Positions 1-11,400 are shown, counted from the first letter of the stretch. The stretch is DNA of 28,426 nt from Daldinia sp. FL1419 (GCA_025201765.1 MU623607.1:1-28426); one strand, 5' to 3'. Notes: a model not told the origin generated them from the letters alone. Numbers and translations: made by a program.

Positions 1-92
1 TCCCCCCTTTCCACAACTTACAAAAACCACCCCTTGTTTTTTCAGTTTTTTATTTTTTCCCCCCCTCATTCCGTTTTAATTACCAAAAACAC

Positions 93-127
<35 letters not shown>

Positions 128-1289
128 CTTACTAACGAATCCCAGGGCTCGCGGCTCTCCCCATGGGCGAGATGGCTATCAAAGCCTAGACGCACCCACA
201 TCAGCAAGAAGCTCACCAGGCGGAGGAAACACCCCACCGGAGAATCTTGGAATTTCCCTGGTACGTAGCCACGACATCGTCTCTGCGACGAGGGCTTCGG
301 TGGGAATCACCCCCTGTGTACTAGCGAGATAGGGAAAGCATTCATTCGCCCGCGCGCGCGTCGGTGTTGATGACTGTTTTGATTGTTTGGTTTTTTCCAT
401 GTGTTGAAGATGTTAAAATCAGCCTGTTAGACTTTAGCCCATCGTCATTTCCACGTAATTTATACTTCCAAAACTTTTAACCTACTTTTTTTTTTTTTTT
501 TTGCCCAGTCGTGCTTCGCGTGGTTTTGGAATTCGATTGTGTGCATGTGTGCGATGATCTCGTGAGGTAGAAGATAGAAGAATGGCTTGAGAGTAAGACA
601 GATGGTGAAATGCTACGATGCGTCTATAAATACCTCGAGTACGATGTCACTGAATATAATTAGTAATTCTAGGTACCTAGTTAATGCCACAGTAGCAACT
701 GGTTTTTCTTCTCGGGACGACATTTGAGCCTCAGACTGGGACGTCATTCCCAATAGAGCGAGACTCAAGAATAACATCGTTAAAATCCTTTTTTGAAAAG
801 GGGTACATTGGTGACACCGAAGAAAGATACTCTGTTTTATATACACCAAGTCAAGTATCCTCAGCGGAAACGACAGTAGAATTAATACCACGGAGCGCCT
901 CTCCTGTTTCTTCCTTCTCTACCGCAGGACGTACAAGTCCCTAAAGGCTGAAATAACCCCCTTGTTTGCCACCGCGGAATTACATCGCGCTCGTACATCG
1001 CGTCGAAAAATACATGTGACATAAACCGCACACACACACACTACCTACACAACAACGCCGGCTCTCCATCGCCGATTCACGTCCGTCCCGGGTACAGACG
1101 CGAGCGAAGCATTTCTTAGCGGAAAGACTTAGTTAGAAGGAGTTCTCATGAGTGGGAATGACAAAATAAGATTTTATTTCTTTCATCACCGCCGGCATTT
1201 TCATTCATATGAGTGCTCATACTTTTTTTTTTTCTTCTTTTCTATAAGGAAATCCCTCCCCCGATGCCTCGCCTCGAACTAGCAGGTAC
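1..1289. other. Low-complexity spacer without a supported gene
   Basis: I see no convincing gene here. The stretch has C-rich and T-rich runs at the left edge, a 32-nt A homopolymer, further T homopolymers near 488-502 and 1225, and a short CA run near 1030. A perfect 12-bp palindrome (CTAGGTACCTAG) lies at 669-680. A minus-strand ATG at 777 opens 54 codons down to 613 with a hydrophobic, signal-peptide-like start, but there is no family resemblance, so it is not called as a gene. The part next to 1289 is probably the 3' flank of the AA8 gene. Confidence 0.6.
94..125. repeat. Poly-A homopolymer (32 nt)
   Basis: An uninterrupted run of 32 adenines in spacer DNA. It could be a simple microsatellite or the tail of an old retroposed element. 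No target-site duplication or element body is recognisable beside it. Length is prone to sequencing error. Confidence 0.9.
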
Positions 1290-2127
1290 TCACAGGTTCC
1301 TGTCGACGAGATCCTGGAACTGGGCGTTTCCGGCGGACGCGAAGTCGTGGTCCCAGTAGTTGAACAGGTCGTGCACGTTGATGGTCGAGCTCTCCGAGCC
1401 GGGTTGGCTGGGCTTGGTCTTGGAGTATGCGAACGCCAGGCGGTTGCTACCAGCCGGGTTGAGAGTTTTGGTGTTGCTTCCCGAAGTTGTGAATGACGTG
1501 CATCCTGTGCACTTGGCGGTTACCTGCCAGTGCGTACCGTTGGTCTTGGTTCCCTTCTGGAGGAGTTGCAGCGTGGCTCCCGTGTATGCGGCAGGGGCAG
1601 TGTGGGCACTGGCGATGTGTTAGTTTTCGTATATTCTTCTAGTGTGCATGCTGAACTGGAAAAGCAAGGTTTCTCCCGCTTATGAGATTTCCAACTTACG
1701 TTGCGCGGCGCATGGAAACAACGCCGCTGGCGCCGTTAGCCCAACCGATAAGGAGGGGGTTGTTCGTCATAGAACCGCCCCAGGCAACGCCAACCCAGCC
1801 AGCGGTAGTAGGAGCAACGATCTGGATCACAGCATCGTACGGCTGGTCTGCAGGTGCGGGACTTGGGATCGCAATACGGAACGTGATGTAGGCGTTGTTC
1901 GTTGTGATAGCAACATCCTTCTGAGAGAACGAGAATCCGGTGTCAGGATCACGGAATACGTCCGCGCTAGCTTCGGATGCTGCAAACAAATCTCCGACGT
2001 AAATGTTAACCAACGCTCTCCCTAGACTTATTTTGGAACTATTCAACCCCCTTAAGATGCTTCATAATGGGTACGCACCGAAACCGAATAGCGCAGCTGC
2101 GCATGTTAAGCCCACGTTCCAACGCAT
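1290..2127 (-). CDS. Secreted stand-alone AA8 cytochrome (cellobiose dehydrogenase cytochrome-domain protein)
   Basis: Three exons: 2127-2079, 1979-1700 and 1608-1290, giving 215 residues in one continuous frame. Exon 1 encodes a short hydrophobic signal peptide (MRWNVGLTCAAALFGF). Intron 1 runs GTGCGT to TTTGCAG and intron 2 runs GTAAGT to CGCCAG with a CTAAC branch site. The rest matches the haem-b DOMON-like domain (AA8) of cellobiose dehydrogenase. Met87 in WGGSM and His189 in INVHDLF fit the two axial haem ligands, and Cys143/Cys146 fit the CxGC pair. No flavin dehydrogenase domain, CBM1 or membrane anchor follows. By family knowledge such cytochromes pass electrons outside the cell, for example to lytic polysaccharide monooxygenases; that role is inferred here. 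The stop codon overlaps a good donor (CT|GTGAGT), so a spliced longer form is possible but unsupported. Confidence 0.88.
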
Positions 2128-3435
2128 CTTGAACTCTTAGCTGATAACGCCGAACGAACGAGTCTAGACGAGTAATAGACTACCGTGACCTTGGGGACTA
2201 CTTGGGAGTACTAAATACCACGTTAGATAAGGATATTTACCCCGATATATAGTTTCATAGGAGGCTTACAGATTACACGTGGGTATGAAGCGGCTCTCCT
2301 GTCCTAGGGAGACTTATTGGAGGCAACAGAGATAGGAATGAGTTCACATGCGCAGAAGAAGATGTTCCAGGCACCTGACAATTAAATACCCATTGGACGG
2401 CTCATTATAACGTGAGCGAGTTTCACCCCCGGAGACTCCAAGGTCGTAGAATGATGCGCGGCGATATAACAAGGAGTGCGGGCCGGGGCCCGCACGCCAG
2501 TCCATCCAGCAAGGCGAGAAGGGGAAGCAGGACGCTTTGAGCCGTCTAAACTGAAAGAGATCATCGAATTGCGAATTGCGTATTGAAGGCATTCTGCAGT
2601 AGCAACCGTCCAAGTCTTGGCCACCACCTTACGAGCCACGCTGACAAAATAGCCTCCGTCCCGTGAAAACTACTTTGTTCCCTCGGAAAACGGAACACCG
2701 TAACAGGTATCAATTGGAGTAGCAAGGGCCGAGGAAATGACGGTTGGGGTAGTAGAAGGGTGACGCTGAGAGGGCGCCATCTATTTAGCCGTATATTGCC
2801 TAGCTAGGCTTTGCCAGGGGATGGTCGGGGGAGGACTGGGGTGATGGTCTATGAGCGTTTATCAAAGCCGGGGTAAATGCAAATAGGAAGTCTCAAGAAA
2901 ATAATAATAATAATCAAAAACGTCTTTTTACCTTTTCTTCCCGCATTTCCTGCCCCTATCAGCTATAGCAGAGCGAATAGTATCGTTCCTAAGAGGACAC
3001 CAAGGGGTCGGCTACAGGGGTTACGGGGGTGGTTGAGAGCCCAGAAGAATAACCCATGTCGTAAGGATAACCTCGTGCCTGCAGGCCGACGATGCATCAG
3101 CTCCACGCTACAGGACAAAAAGGGAGGGCTCGGTGGCTGGCGAATAGACCAAGCAGATGCGTCATATTTCAAATCGCCCCGTCACACACGACATATCGTG
3201 ACATTTCTCATGGTTGACTAAGTCTATTCTGCGCTGCCAAGCTTCGCAACGACGACGTCGCTCGGAACCTTCGCTGCTTACGTGGTAGTATCATTCACGA
3301 AGCTCCGGGAGACGCCATCACAGTATCCGAAAAAAGAGAGAAGGTTTGCGGAGCTTCGAGCACATTCCTTGCCTTGGAATCCATCGCGATACAATTACAA
3401 AAAGCTATTTTTGGGTTTCGACTACTATGGCAAGA
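2128..3435. other. Spacer, no gene recognised
   Basis: This 1.3-kb stretch holds the promoter side of the AA8 gene (from 2128) and otherwise only short open frames on both strands that resemble no family and show no splice continuity. The frames at 2344-2639 (-) and 2877-3221 (+) have arbitrary composition and lack homologous motifs. Confidence 0.55.
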
Positions 3436-3891
3436 TCAGGCGACGTGGGGGAGCTCAAGTCTAGACTTCAGCTCGGGGAGTCTAGAGTCGTGACAATTAC
3501 AAGCATTGCCATTTGATATTACAGACATGCAGCGTTCGGGTCGGTTCCGTGCTCCTCTGTATATTACTAGATCCGAGATCCAGGAAACCAAGCTTATTTG
3601 GTACGCGATAGTTGGCTTGGTATTAACTATAGCTGCTTGATTGGCTACCCCCGAGGACATTAGTCCTGGATCCTCCAAAAGAATGTGTGTAACTTGACCC
3701 CTCTGGGCAACAATACCGCGAGCAATAAAATCTAATCTCTCTTTTGGGACTCCCTTAACCGTTGCTCTGATCTCTATTGTGTGATTGGCGTGATAAAAAT
3801 TGGTGTGATAATCCACAGGCGGTGACAATATAGCATGGAAGGGTTGGTGAGCTAGCCACTCAAAATATCGTAACGATGCTCGTTGATGCAA
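3436..3891 (-). other. Open frame lacking an ATG; possible gene relic
   Basis: A 151-codon open frame lies just downstream of the phosphotransferase-like gene on the same strand. It has no ATG at its upstream end: the first possible start codon is TTG and a TAA precedes it in frame. The middle part (residues about 25-75) has a protein-like mix of charged and hydrophobic residues, for example KGVPKERLDFIARGIVAQRG. I cannot assign a family. It may be a decayed gene fragment, an exon whose partners I did not find, or chance. Confidence 0.2.
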
Positions 3892-3943
3892 AGGTGATTA
3901 GAAGCCCAGCCCATAACAATTTACCTCTTCATTAAGATATATT

Positions 3944-5377
3944 TCACATGCGTGATTCTGGCCCAGAGGCGTGGCCTCTCGCTGTATCAGATAAGTTTTC
4001 GCTGTCGAAGATACGGTCTTCAAGGCTGCGGATGATAAAGCCTAGGATTGAGATATCGATTCCCTTGCTATTTTTCTGGAGCCGGATATTTTCCACTCCC
4101 ACCTCTACAGTATGTAGCCACTTCTCAATTGCGTCCTGACAGGCTACGTTATCACAAGAACTCAGTGCGATATCGTAGTCTTTCTTCATGCGAGTCAAAG
4201 GATTCTTATAGATGGCCATCCAGCTGGGGTTTTTGTGAAACATTTCATCGAGGAACTTTTCTTGAAGCAATGTTCGCTCCCATTGCCGTACGTGCTTGGA
4301 AAAGTCGTCTTTAGCCCCGAGCAACCAATTGTCATCCGCGTCTAGATAATCTTTCATGTCGGGTTCTTTGGTACGTGTTATTCCTTGAAGGAGTTTAGGA
4401 AGTTCGCACGCCTTCCACAATGGTAGAGCATATGTTTGCTCCCAGCCAACAACACCAACTAGTCTATTATGATTCATTATGATATTTTCTGGGCCGATCG
4501 CACAGTTGGCGAGTTTGGTGGCCTCTTTGTGCAGTGAGCTGAAGAACAGTTCTCTTAACCTCTTGAGGCGAGAGAGGATGCGTTTAGCTCTAAGTGCGAT
4601 ACATGCGTTTGGATTGGTAATGCAGTCCATCTGCTTCATTTCAATGCGCGCTTGAATCCATTCGTCGCTGTGCTGAAACGGTCCATGGACAAGGCGCTCG
4701 CGGCCCCCTTGCGTGTAGAATTCTGGGGAGATCATGACCCCGATTTTATCATCCTCTTCGGCTCCAGTTGCACGGCCCATGCAAAGGCTGCCAGTTGAGG
4801 GTAGCGAGTGATCAAACGTGGCGGAATAGAACGCCACCAATTGTCGTACCAAGGACCGCTTCTTCTCGCTACTTACCGCGTCCCACTTCACTTCTCCGCA
4901 CTCCGCGACGGGGAGCTCTTGACCTCTGAAGTACTCTAGGACAATCCACTCAAACCCGATTTGAGTAGTACCGGTTGGATCATATATTAAAACTTTGGGG
5001 ACTGGTAGCGTCGTATACCTTTGGACCCATTCAATAGTAGAGACTATAGCCTGCGTTTTGAAATAGGGGACGACCGGTAGCATTACATGTATGACAATTT
5101 GAGTAAATTCGTTTTGTTTGGGTTTCGTAATTAGATAGCGGTAGGCATGGGAATCTTTGCTGATGAGTACGATATCGATGTCATTAATACACCACTCTTC
5201 ACAGAGTAGCAATTTGATGTTCGCCACGTTTGGTTCGTTCGTAATGGGTCCAGGAAATTCGCGTTTGATTCGCCTAACTTGCTCTTCGGGTGAGCCCATC
5301 ATGCATGTGCCCATTTTTGGTATCGAGAGTTTCTTCCTGTTAGAGATAATGACACTGAAGAGAGATATAGTGATCAA
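3944..5377 (-). CDS. APH/ChoK-fold phosphotransferase-like protein, probable pseudokinase
   Basis: Single exon, 477 residues, with in-frame ATGs at residue 1 and residue 22; the true start could be either. The order of family landmarks is that of fungal phosphotransferase-family (APH) proteins: an N-lobe strand (residues about 93-101), then RYTTLPVPKV and IGFEWIVLEYFRGQELP, then a C-lobe ending in ALPLWKACELPKLLQG. Where the family carries the catalytic-loop HxDLxxxNIL, this protein has NCAIGPENIIM (from residue 291). Where it carries GVVDWE, it has GVVGWE (Gly311). Both the catalytic and the metal-binding aspartate therefore seem absent, and the N-lobe helix glutamate is also not evident. 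The frame is intact over 1.4 kb, so it is not an obvious pseudogene. An active role as a kinase is unlikely; a binding or regulatory role is inference. Confidence 0.75.
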   Translation of the reverse strand: MITISLFSVIISNRKKLSIPKMGTCMMGSPEEQVRRIKREFPGPITNEPNVANIKLLLCEEWCINDIDIVLISKDSHAYRYLITKPKQNEFTQIVIHVMLPVVPYFKTQAIVSTIEWVQRYTTLPVPKVLIYDPTGTTQIGFEWIVLEYFRGQELPVAECGEVKWDAVSSEKKRSLVRQLVAFYSATFDHSLPSTGSLCMGRATGAEEDDKIGVMISPEFYTQGGRERLVHGPFQHSDEWIQARIEMKQMDCITNPNACIALRAKRILSRLKRLRELFFSSLHKEATKLANCAIGPENIIMNHNRLVGVVGWEQTYALPLWKACELPKLLQGITRTKEPDMKDYLDADDNWLLGAKDDFSKHVRQWERTLLQEKFLDEMFHKNPSWMAIYKNPLTRMKKDYDIALSSCDNVACQDAIEKWLHTVEVGVENIRLQKNSKGIDISILGFIIRSLEDRIFDSENLSDTARGHASGPESRM

Positions 5378-5712
5378 TTATTTTTCATGTAACCGATTCC
5401 AGGTCTCGGTTTTGGGATGAGGAGAGGGGAAATATCATGAGTTTGGTTTATGGGTGGCAGCATCCAGGGTCTTGTCGATTAAATCCGAAGTCACGCCACC
5501 TATGGTAGTTGCTCTGTTGAAAACCAAATCCCAACAAGTAAAGAGCTAAAATCATAATCATCGGAAGCTATGAAGCTGAATGGTAGTTGAAGTTGCCTTA
5601 TAAATTGTATCTTGCTGGCTGGGGAAACTCAAAACTCCGAGCGGACATGGGATAACTACCTACCTCCTAGGTACCTACCTACACCTTTACAGCTAAGGTG
5701 CTCTAGGAGTGC
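5378..5712. other. Spacer between permease and phosphotransferase-like genes
   Basis: This 335-bp stretch contains the 3' flank of the MFS gene and the upstream region of the phosphotransferase-like gene, both on the minus strand. The only structure seen is a perfect TAGGTACCTA palindrome at 5668-5677, embedded in a CCTACCTA-rich tract at 5657-5685. Confidence 0.7.
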
Positions 5713-7431
5713 TTAGAGTCTGTAGCGAAACCCAATACATTTCCAGTCTGTTGTGTCTTCGTAGTCCTCGGGGTTTAGTTGAATTTCGTTAACTGCTTCA
5801 GTTACGTTGTGCGTAACAGTAATATCGACTACTTTACCATCACCAACAACTCCAGATGCTCCGGTACTCCCTTGAATGCCCTCTTCCCGTTGTCTCAGTT
5901 TATTTACTCGTTGCAAATATAATCTCAGCGCTGCGATAAGGCATATAACTAAGGCATAACAGATCATAATTGCACGGAACGCAGCGTCGTAAGTAGATTC
6001 TTCGTCTGCATTGAACAATTGGGGTCCGACGATACTATGAAAATCAGTAGACTACCCACGGTGGAATTGAAGTGACTATAGTATGATTGGGGCAAATTAA
6101 GACAATGGAGGATTATGTTTCGAAGGTGACGGTACATACTTTCCGGTACAATAGGCAATAAACAACAACGCAGTCATGGTCATTTTCTTTGTGACACCTC
6201 GATAATTAGATTGTACGAGAGACAGCAGCAAAGGTAACGCGGACGGGCCGGTAGACAGGAGAAAGTATCCGAATAGGGAGACCCCATGGGGAATCGAGCT
6301 CCGGTTTCCGATTAACGCAGATCCAACTACTGGTGGTATTACGACGAGACCGACTAGAATACAATTCATCGATCGGAAGCGACCGGCTATCCATCCAGTC
6401 CCGGAGATGGCCGCAACAGAAATGATAGAATAAGGGATATTGATAAGCGTTGACTCAAGTGACGTAAACCCGAACGATTCAATGACCAAATTTGCGAAAT
6501 TCTGGGTGCCACCGTTGGGGATCTGGCAAAGTAGTGAAACAGACCATATAAGCCACGTCTTAGGATCTTGCAGGCACTCCAGCATCTGCTCCCATTTCCA
6601 GGTCGCGTTCTCCGTGCGGCCCGTCCCGGCAATTACAACTCGGTCACCCGCCCACTGTCTCTCTTCCGAGGTCAGAAATTTGGCTGTCGAGATGGCATCG
6701 GGTAATAGAAAGAGTATTCCAAAGCCAGTGAGGAAAGTGACAATACCGAGGATAATAAACATCCAGCGCCACGGGTGGATATTGTCGGAGATGTGACCAA
6801 TTCCATAGGCGAGTAGCGATGAGACAATGCCGCCTACCGAATTCCCAGCAAACCAGATGCCCGTCCTAACGGGTATCTCATCTCGTGTATACCACGTAGA
6901 CGTGATGAACATCAAAGCTGGAGAAATAGTCGCCTCGGCGATACCGAGGAAAAACCTCACCGTGATTAAGCCACCATAATCCGAACATGCGGCGGTCAAG
7001 GCGACCACCGCACCCCATACAAATGTGTTGGCAGCGAGATATTTACCTATGGGTAGACGCGCAACTAATAATGTCGTGGGATACGCCCAGAGGAAGTAAC
7101 CAAAGTAGAAGACACTGGATACCCAGGAATAATTCGGACCCTCGAGGTGAGTATCCTCCCTTAGGCCAAACACAGACGCACTTGACAAGATGGTCTTATC
7201 CATAAAGTTGAAGGTGTACGTGAGGAAGAGAAGCGGCATGATGCGCCAATCGATGCGCCGCACGATACGGCGTGCTTCATCGGGATCAATGCCAGTGTTG
7301 CCAACAACATTATCACCACCATTTGATGCGGAGGCTTCTTCTGCGACGGCCATGGCAACGTCGTTTCGATTACGGCTGGAGTCCGATTGACCGTGTTGGA
7401 GTAGCGGCTCTTGGTCGTCGGACAACGACAT
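5713..7431 (-). CDS. MFS permease of the allantoate/DAL5 (anion:cation symporter) type
   Basis: Two exons, 7431-6140 and 6034-5713, joined through a 105-nt intron (GTATGT to TTCATAG), giving 537 residues. The N-terminal region is a charged cytosolic tail followed by RRIDWRIMPLLFLTYTFNFM, then KTILSSASVFGL, FYFGYFLWAYPTT, RFFLGIAEATISPALMFI and WYTRDEIPVRTGIW, all hallmark segments of fungal DAL5-type transporters. About twelve hydrophobic segments are expected. The C-terminus after the intron ends in DTTDWKCIGFRYRL, close to the family's usual acidic-DWKN-FRY ending. This class takes up organic anions, vitamins, ureides or dipeptides by proton symport at the plasma membrane; the substrate here cannot be predicted. 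Neighbours do not suggest a pathway. Confidence 0.93.
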
Positions 7432-8441
7432 GATCGTTGCAAATAGCTACCTCCCACCTAGGTAGGTAATCTCTAGCGAATCAACGAAGTCGATTGCAAC
7501 CGGCCATTTCCGGCGCTACTAATGCAGAAGCTTGCGGTTGCGATAACGTCTTCCCTAAGAGGGTAAACAGACTGGGATGTTCCGCGACCAGGCGTTTTTG
7601 TATCACTCGGGTAGGAAATAAACTCCGAAGGGACAAAAATGAAGAGACGATGATGGACACATATTTATCCAGGAGATGTACGGATCCGTGGATAGGTAAG
7701 TTATGAAGGGGTTTGCCATGTTACGACCATTATCTCTGATTTCCATCTGTATTGTGATGGAAGTATGTTAAATCTTAATTTCGTATCTTTTGGAACGATC
7801 TTTGGGACAAACAGTAATTCACCAGCCACCCAAGTGTACCTATATATCAGCCACCTCGTCGATCAAGCCGAGGGGTAATAGTAGCTGGAGGTGGTCAAAG
7901 AGTTCCCTTAAAGACTTGAAAAGAATGGAACCCGTAATTATAGGAGGCATTGTACCTAAGTACCTAGGTTAGATCGCCGAGGCACTCATTATGTAAGCTA
8001 ATTAAGTGGGGTTGATGTAACTGACCTAAAGGCTACAATCTTCTCGAGCTTTGCTCTCGAGAAGAACTTGTAGAAGACACATTCGTTTACTTTTTCAAGA
8101 CTTCTACTATGTACAAGTTCTATCAGTATCACAAACCTTGAACTTACACATTACACATTAAACCCAGGAACATTGTCTTGACGACAAAAGAAACAATCTG
8201 ACTTAATGATGGATACCTATTGCTAATCCTATTATCTTTGCCTAAACTCTGGTTCATATAAGCCAAAATACACACATGCCAATATGTCCGACGTCGTAAG
8301 CTAGCACTCACGTCTGCGCGCGGACATTTTCATTATTACGATAAAACTCCAAACAGCTTCCGTTGCTGTGAAATCAAATGAGATGCATATCCATGCTAAT
8401 CAATTTCTTCTTCTCATTTCTTCTATGTCTCCCTCTCGCGC
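7432..8441. other. Spacer with fold-back element, no gene
   Basis: This stretch holds the promoter region of the MFS gene (from 7432) and the 3' flank of the mucin gene (below 8442). It contains CCTAGGTAGG near 7457-7466 and TACCTAGGTTAG near 7961, plus the inverted-repeat pair described separately. Short open frames at 7494-7972 (+) look like chance frames. Confidence 0.65.
8039..8120. repeat. Two adjacent inverted repeats able to form stacked hairpins
   Basis: First hairpin: the arms TCTTCTCGAG (8039-8048) and CTCGAGAAGA (8056-8065) are perfectly complementary over 10 bp around a 7-nt loop. Second: GAACTTGTAGAAG (8064-8076) can pair with 8101-8120, where CTTCTAC and TACAAGTTC flank a short bulge. 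The element lies about 320-400 bp downstream of the mucin stop codon on the transcribed strand, so it could sit in that gene's 3' UTR or terminator region. Function is unproven. Confidence 0.6.
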
Positions 8442-11400
8442 TTACAACTCCACGTCTCCCACCGCGCTCGCGACTAGGTATAGCCCAAGCGGGCACGCGG
8501 CGGCCGGGTCTTGCGCGAACCGTAGTTCTGTTTGACTGCCCGGCGCGCTGCTTAGTTCGACGGTGACGTCTTCGCCGCTGGGACACGCGAAAGACTCGAT
8601 CGTGTACGCGTTGCCCGGCGCGACGGTAAGGCGGTGGTAGCTCAGCGCTATTTCGGGGAGGTTGTTCTGCGTCGTGCTTAGGTCTACGGGTCCGTCGAGG
8701 CGAGAGAACTCGACGGCTCCTGAGCCGGCAAACAGGGTCGACGAGGTCTGTGCGTCTTCCTTCTCGTCAGGGAAGAAGAACACGAGCTTGCACGTCTTTC
8801 CGGCGTCGCTGGCTGGGACTTGGAACTTGAAGATGCTGGAAAGCGTGGGCGATACCTCGCCTAGCATCGACCGTCCGTATGCCTTGTTCGGGCTCGAGCT
8901 GTCGACGGGGACGATTAGGCTGGGGGACTCCCACTCGCCGGCCAGTTCGCCGGGGCAGCTTGTCGAAGGCGATGCGGAATCTGAATAGCTCATGGCCCGT
9001 CTGGGAATCTTGGAAGACGGTGCCCACGCGGGACCCTTAGACGGCTCGTCAGACCAGCTTCCTGCCGATTCTGGTGAGTTATGGTCTCCGTGATCTCCGT
9101 TAGTTACCTCGGGCGGCGGCGGTCCGGTAGGGTACCCGGGAGCGCTGGAAGCCGGGGGCGTTGGCTGCGGCGGACCGGGTGGAGGGGCGGTGGGATAACT
9201 AGGCGGGCTAGATTCTCCTGGTGGCCCTGTCGGTGGTGGCCCGTTTGGATATCCGGGTGTACTTGGTGTCTCACCTGGCGGTGGCGGCGGTGGCGCCGTT
9301 GGATAACTGGGAACACTTGGTGACTCTCCGGGAGGCGTAGTTGTTGTGCCTGGCACTTCAGGTGTTCCTGTAGTTGGGACTTCAGGCGAAGTGGGATACA
9401 CAGGGGATGTTGTGGGCGCTGTAGTAGGTACCTCAGGCGACGTGGTCGGTACTTCTGGCGAAGTAGGGTACACGGGAGTCGTGGTAGGTGCTGTGGTAGG
9501 TGTCTCGGGTGATGTGGTTGGCACTTCGGGCGAAGTAGGGTACACAGGAGATGTTGTCGGTGACGTAGTGGGCACTTCGGGCGACGTGGTAGGATACGGA
9601 CTTGTGGTAGGATACGGGCTTGTGGTAGGGTACGGGCTTGTGGTAGGGTACGGGGTCGTTACTCCGGGGGTCGAAGTCGTGCTAGGAGTTTCTGTCTCTG
9701 TCGTGGTTAGGCACGATGTTGACGTAGTCACGCTAGGATAGCTCGAAGTTCCTGGGGTACTAGGCGTCCCCGGAGTTGTGGGCGAAGTAGGAGGCACGCC
9801 TGGGATGCTGGTAGTAGGAGACGTGCCAGGATAAGTAGGCGACGTGCCCGGAGTCGTCTCACTAGTGGTCGGCGGTACACTCGGGACACTTGTCGTCGGT
9901 GATGTACCTGGGTAAGTGGGCGACGTTCCCGGCATTGTTTCACTTGTAGTGGGAGGCACACTTGGAACACTAGTAGTTGGGGTTGTCGTCGGAGATGTAC
10001 CTGGATAGGTGGGTGACGTTCCTGGATAGGTAGGTGATGTTCCTGGATAGGTGGGTGACGTTCCTGGATAGGTGGGTGACGTTCCTGGATAGGTGGGCGA
10101 CGTTCCTGGATAGGTGGGTGACGTTCCTGGAGTTGATCCACTCGTAGTAGAGGGCACGCCCGGGACACTCGTGGTTGGGGATGTACCTGGGTAAGTGGGC
10201 GAGGTGCCTGGCGTCGTTTTACTCGTAGTCGGAGACGTTCCGGGGTATGTGGGGGACGTCTCGCTCGTGGTAGGAGGTACGCCCGGTATACTAGTTGTCG
10301 GTGATTCTCCAGGCGAAGTTGAAGTCGTCGGGCACGAACTCGTGGTAGTAGTTTCCACTACTGTTGTGGATGTACCCGGATAGGTTGAGCTACCTGGACT
10401 CGTCTGACTTGTGGTGGGTGGCACGCCTGGGATACTTGTTGTTGTTGGAGATGTGCCAGGATAGGTTGGAACACTGGGCGTAGTCGAGGTTGTTGGGCAC
10501 GAGCTTGTAGTGGTAGTCTCTACAACCGTAGTTGACGTTCCAGGATAGGTTGATTGTCCAGGACTAGTTGGACTCGTCGGAATACCCGGGCTCGTAGTTC
10601 CGCCGGTGGGCGATGTGGTTGAATAAGTCCACGTAGACGAAGGACTCGTAGGGCTCGTTCCTCCAGACGTTGTTGGAGTCGCTGGAATGCTAGGACTGGT
10701 TTGGACTGGAGGTGTGGTACCCGGATAAGTCGAAGGGCCTGTACTAGGTGAAGTACTGGGAACCGAAGTATTGGGGATGCTCGGGACGCTAGTGCTGCTG
10801 GACATATTTGGACACGACTTTGATTCGGACGGACACTCGGGAATTACGACTGTCTTGGAACTAGTAACTGTCCCTGGAGAGCCTGGAGAGGTGCCTGGAT
10901 AAGTCCCACTGGTCTGTCCAGGTGGGCTTGTAGTGCTAGGGATACTCGTCGGTGGCGAAACCGGTGAGATAGGGCCGGTAGGATATCCCGGGGTCGTTGG
11001 TGTCGATGGAGGAGACGTTTCTGGACTTGTTCCTCCCGTAGTTGTGGGCACACCCGGATATGTGGTGGGTGGAGTCGTCGTTCCTGGGGGAGGAACGACT
11101 GTTGTGGGATACCCTGGGCTTGTAGGTGGTCCTGGTGGCGGTCCTGATGGCTTACTCGGTTTACCCGGCGTCGTGGGCGGTCCGGGAGGTGGTCCAGGAG
11201 GCGAGCTAGGCGGCGATGGGGGAGATGTTCCGGGGCTTGTTCCTCCTGTAGTAGTGGGAACACTTGGAGATGTAGGTAGAGTTGTTCCTGGCGGGGGAAT
11301 AACCGTTGTAGGATACCCTGGGCTTGTAGGAGGCCCCTGTGGTGATGTCCCTGGACCCGTTCCTCCCGTGGTTGGAGGCGTCATCGGTGGCGGAACAACT

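Noticed and set aside
3436..3891. 151-codon minus-strand frame as a full gene
   Set aside because: It has no ATG start, a stop lies just upstream in frame and there is no recognisable family or splice partner. It is kept only as a low-confidence relic.
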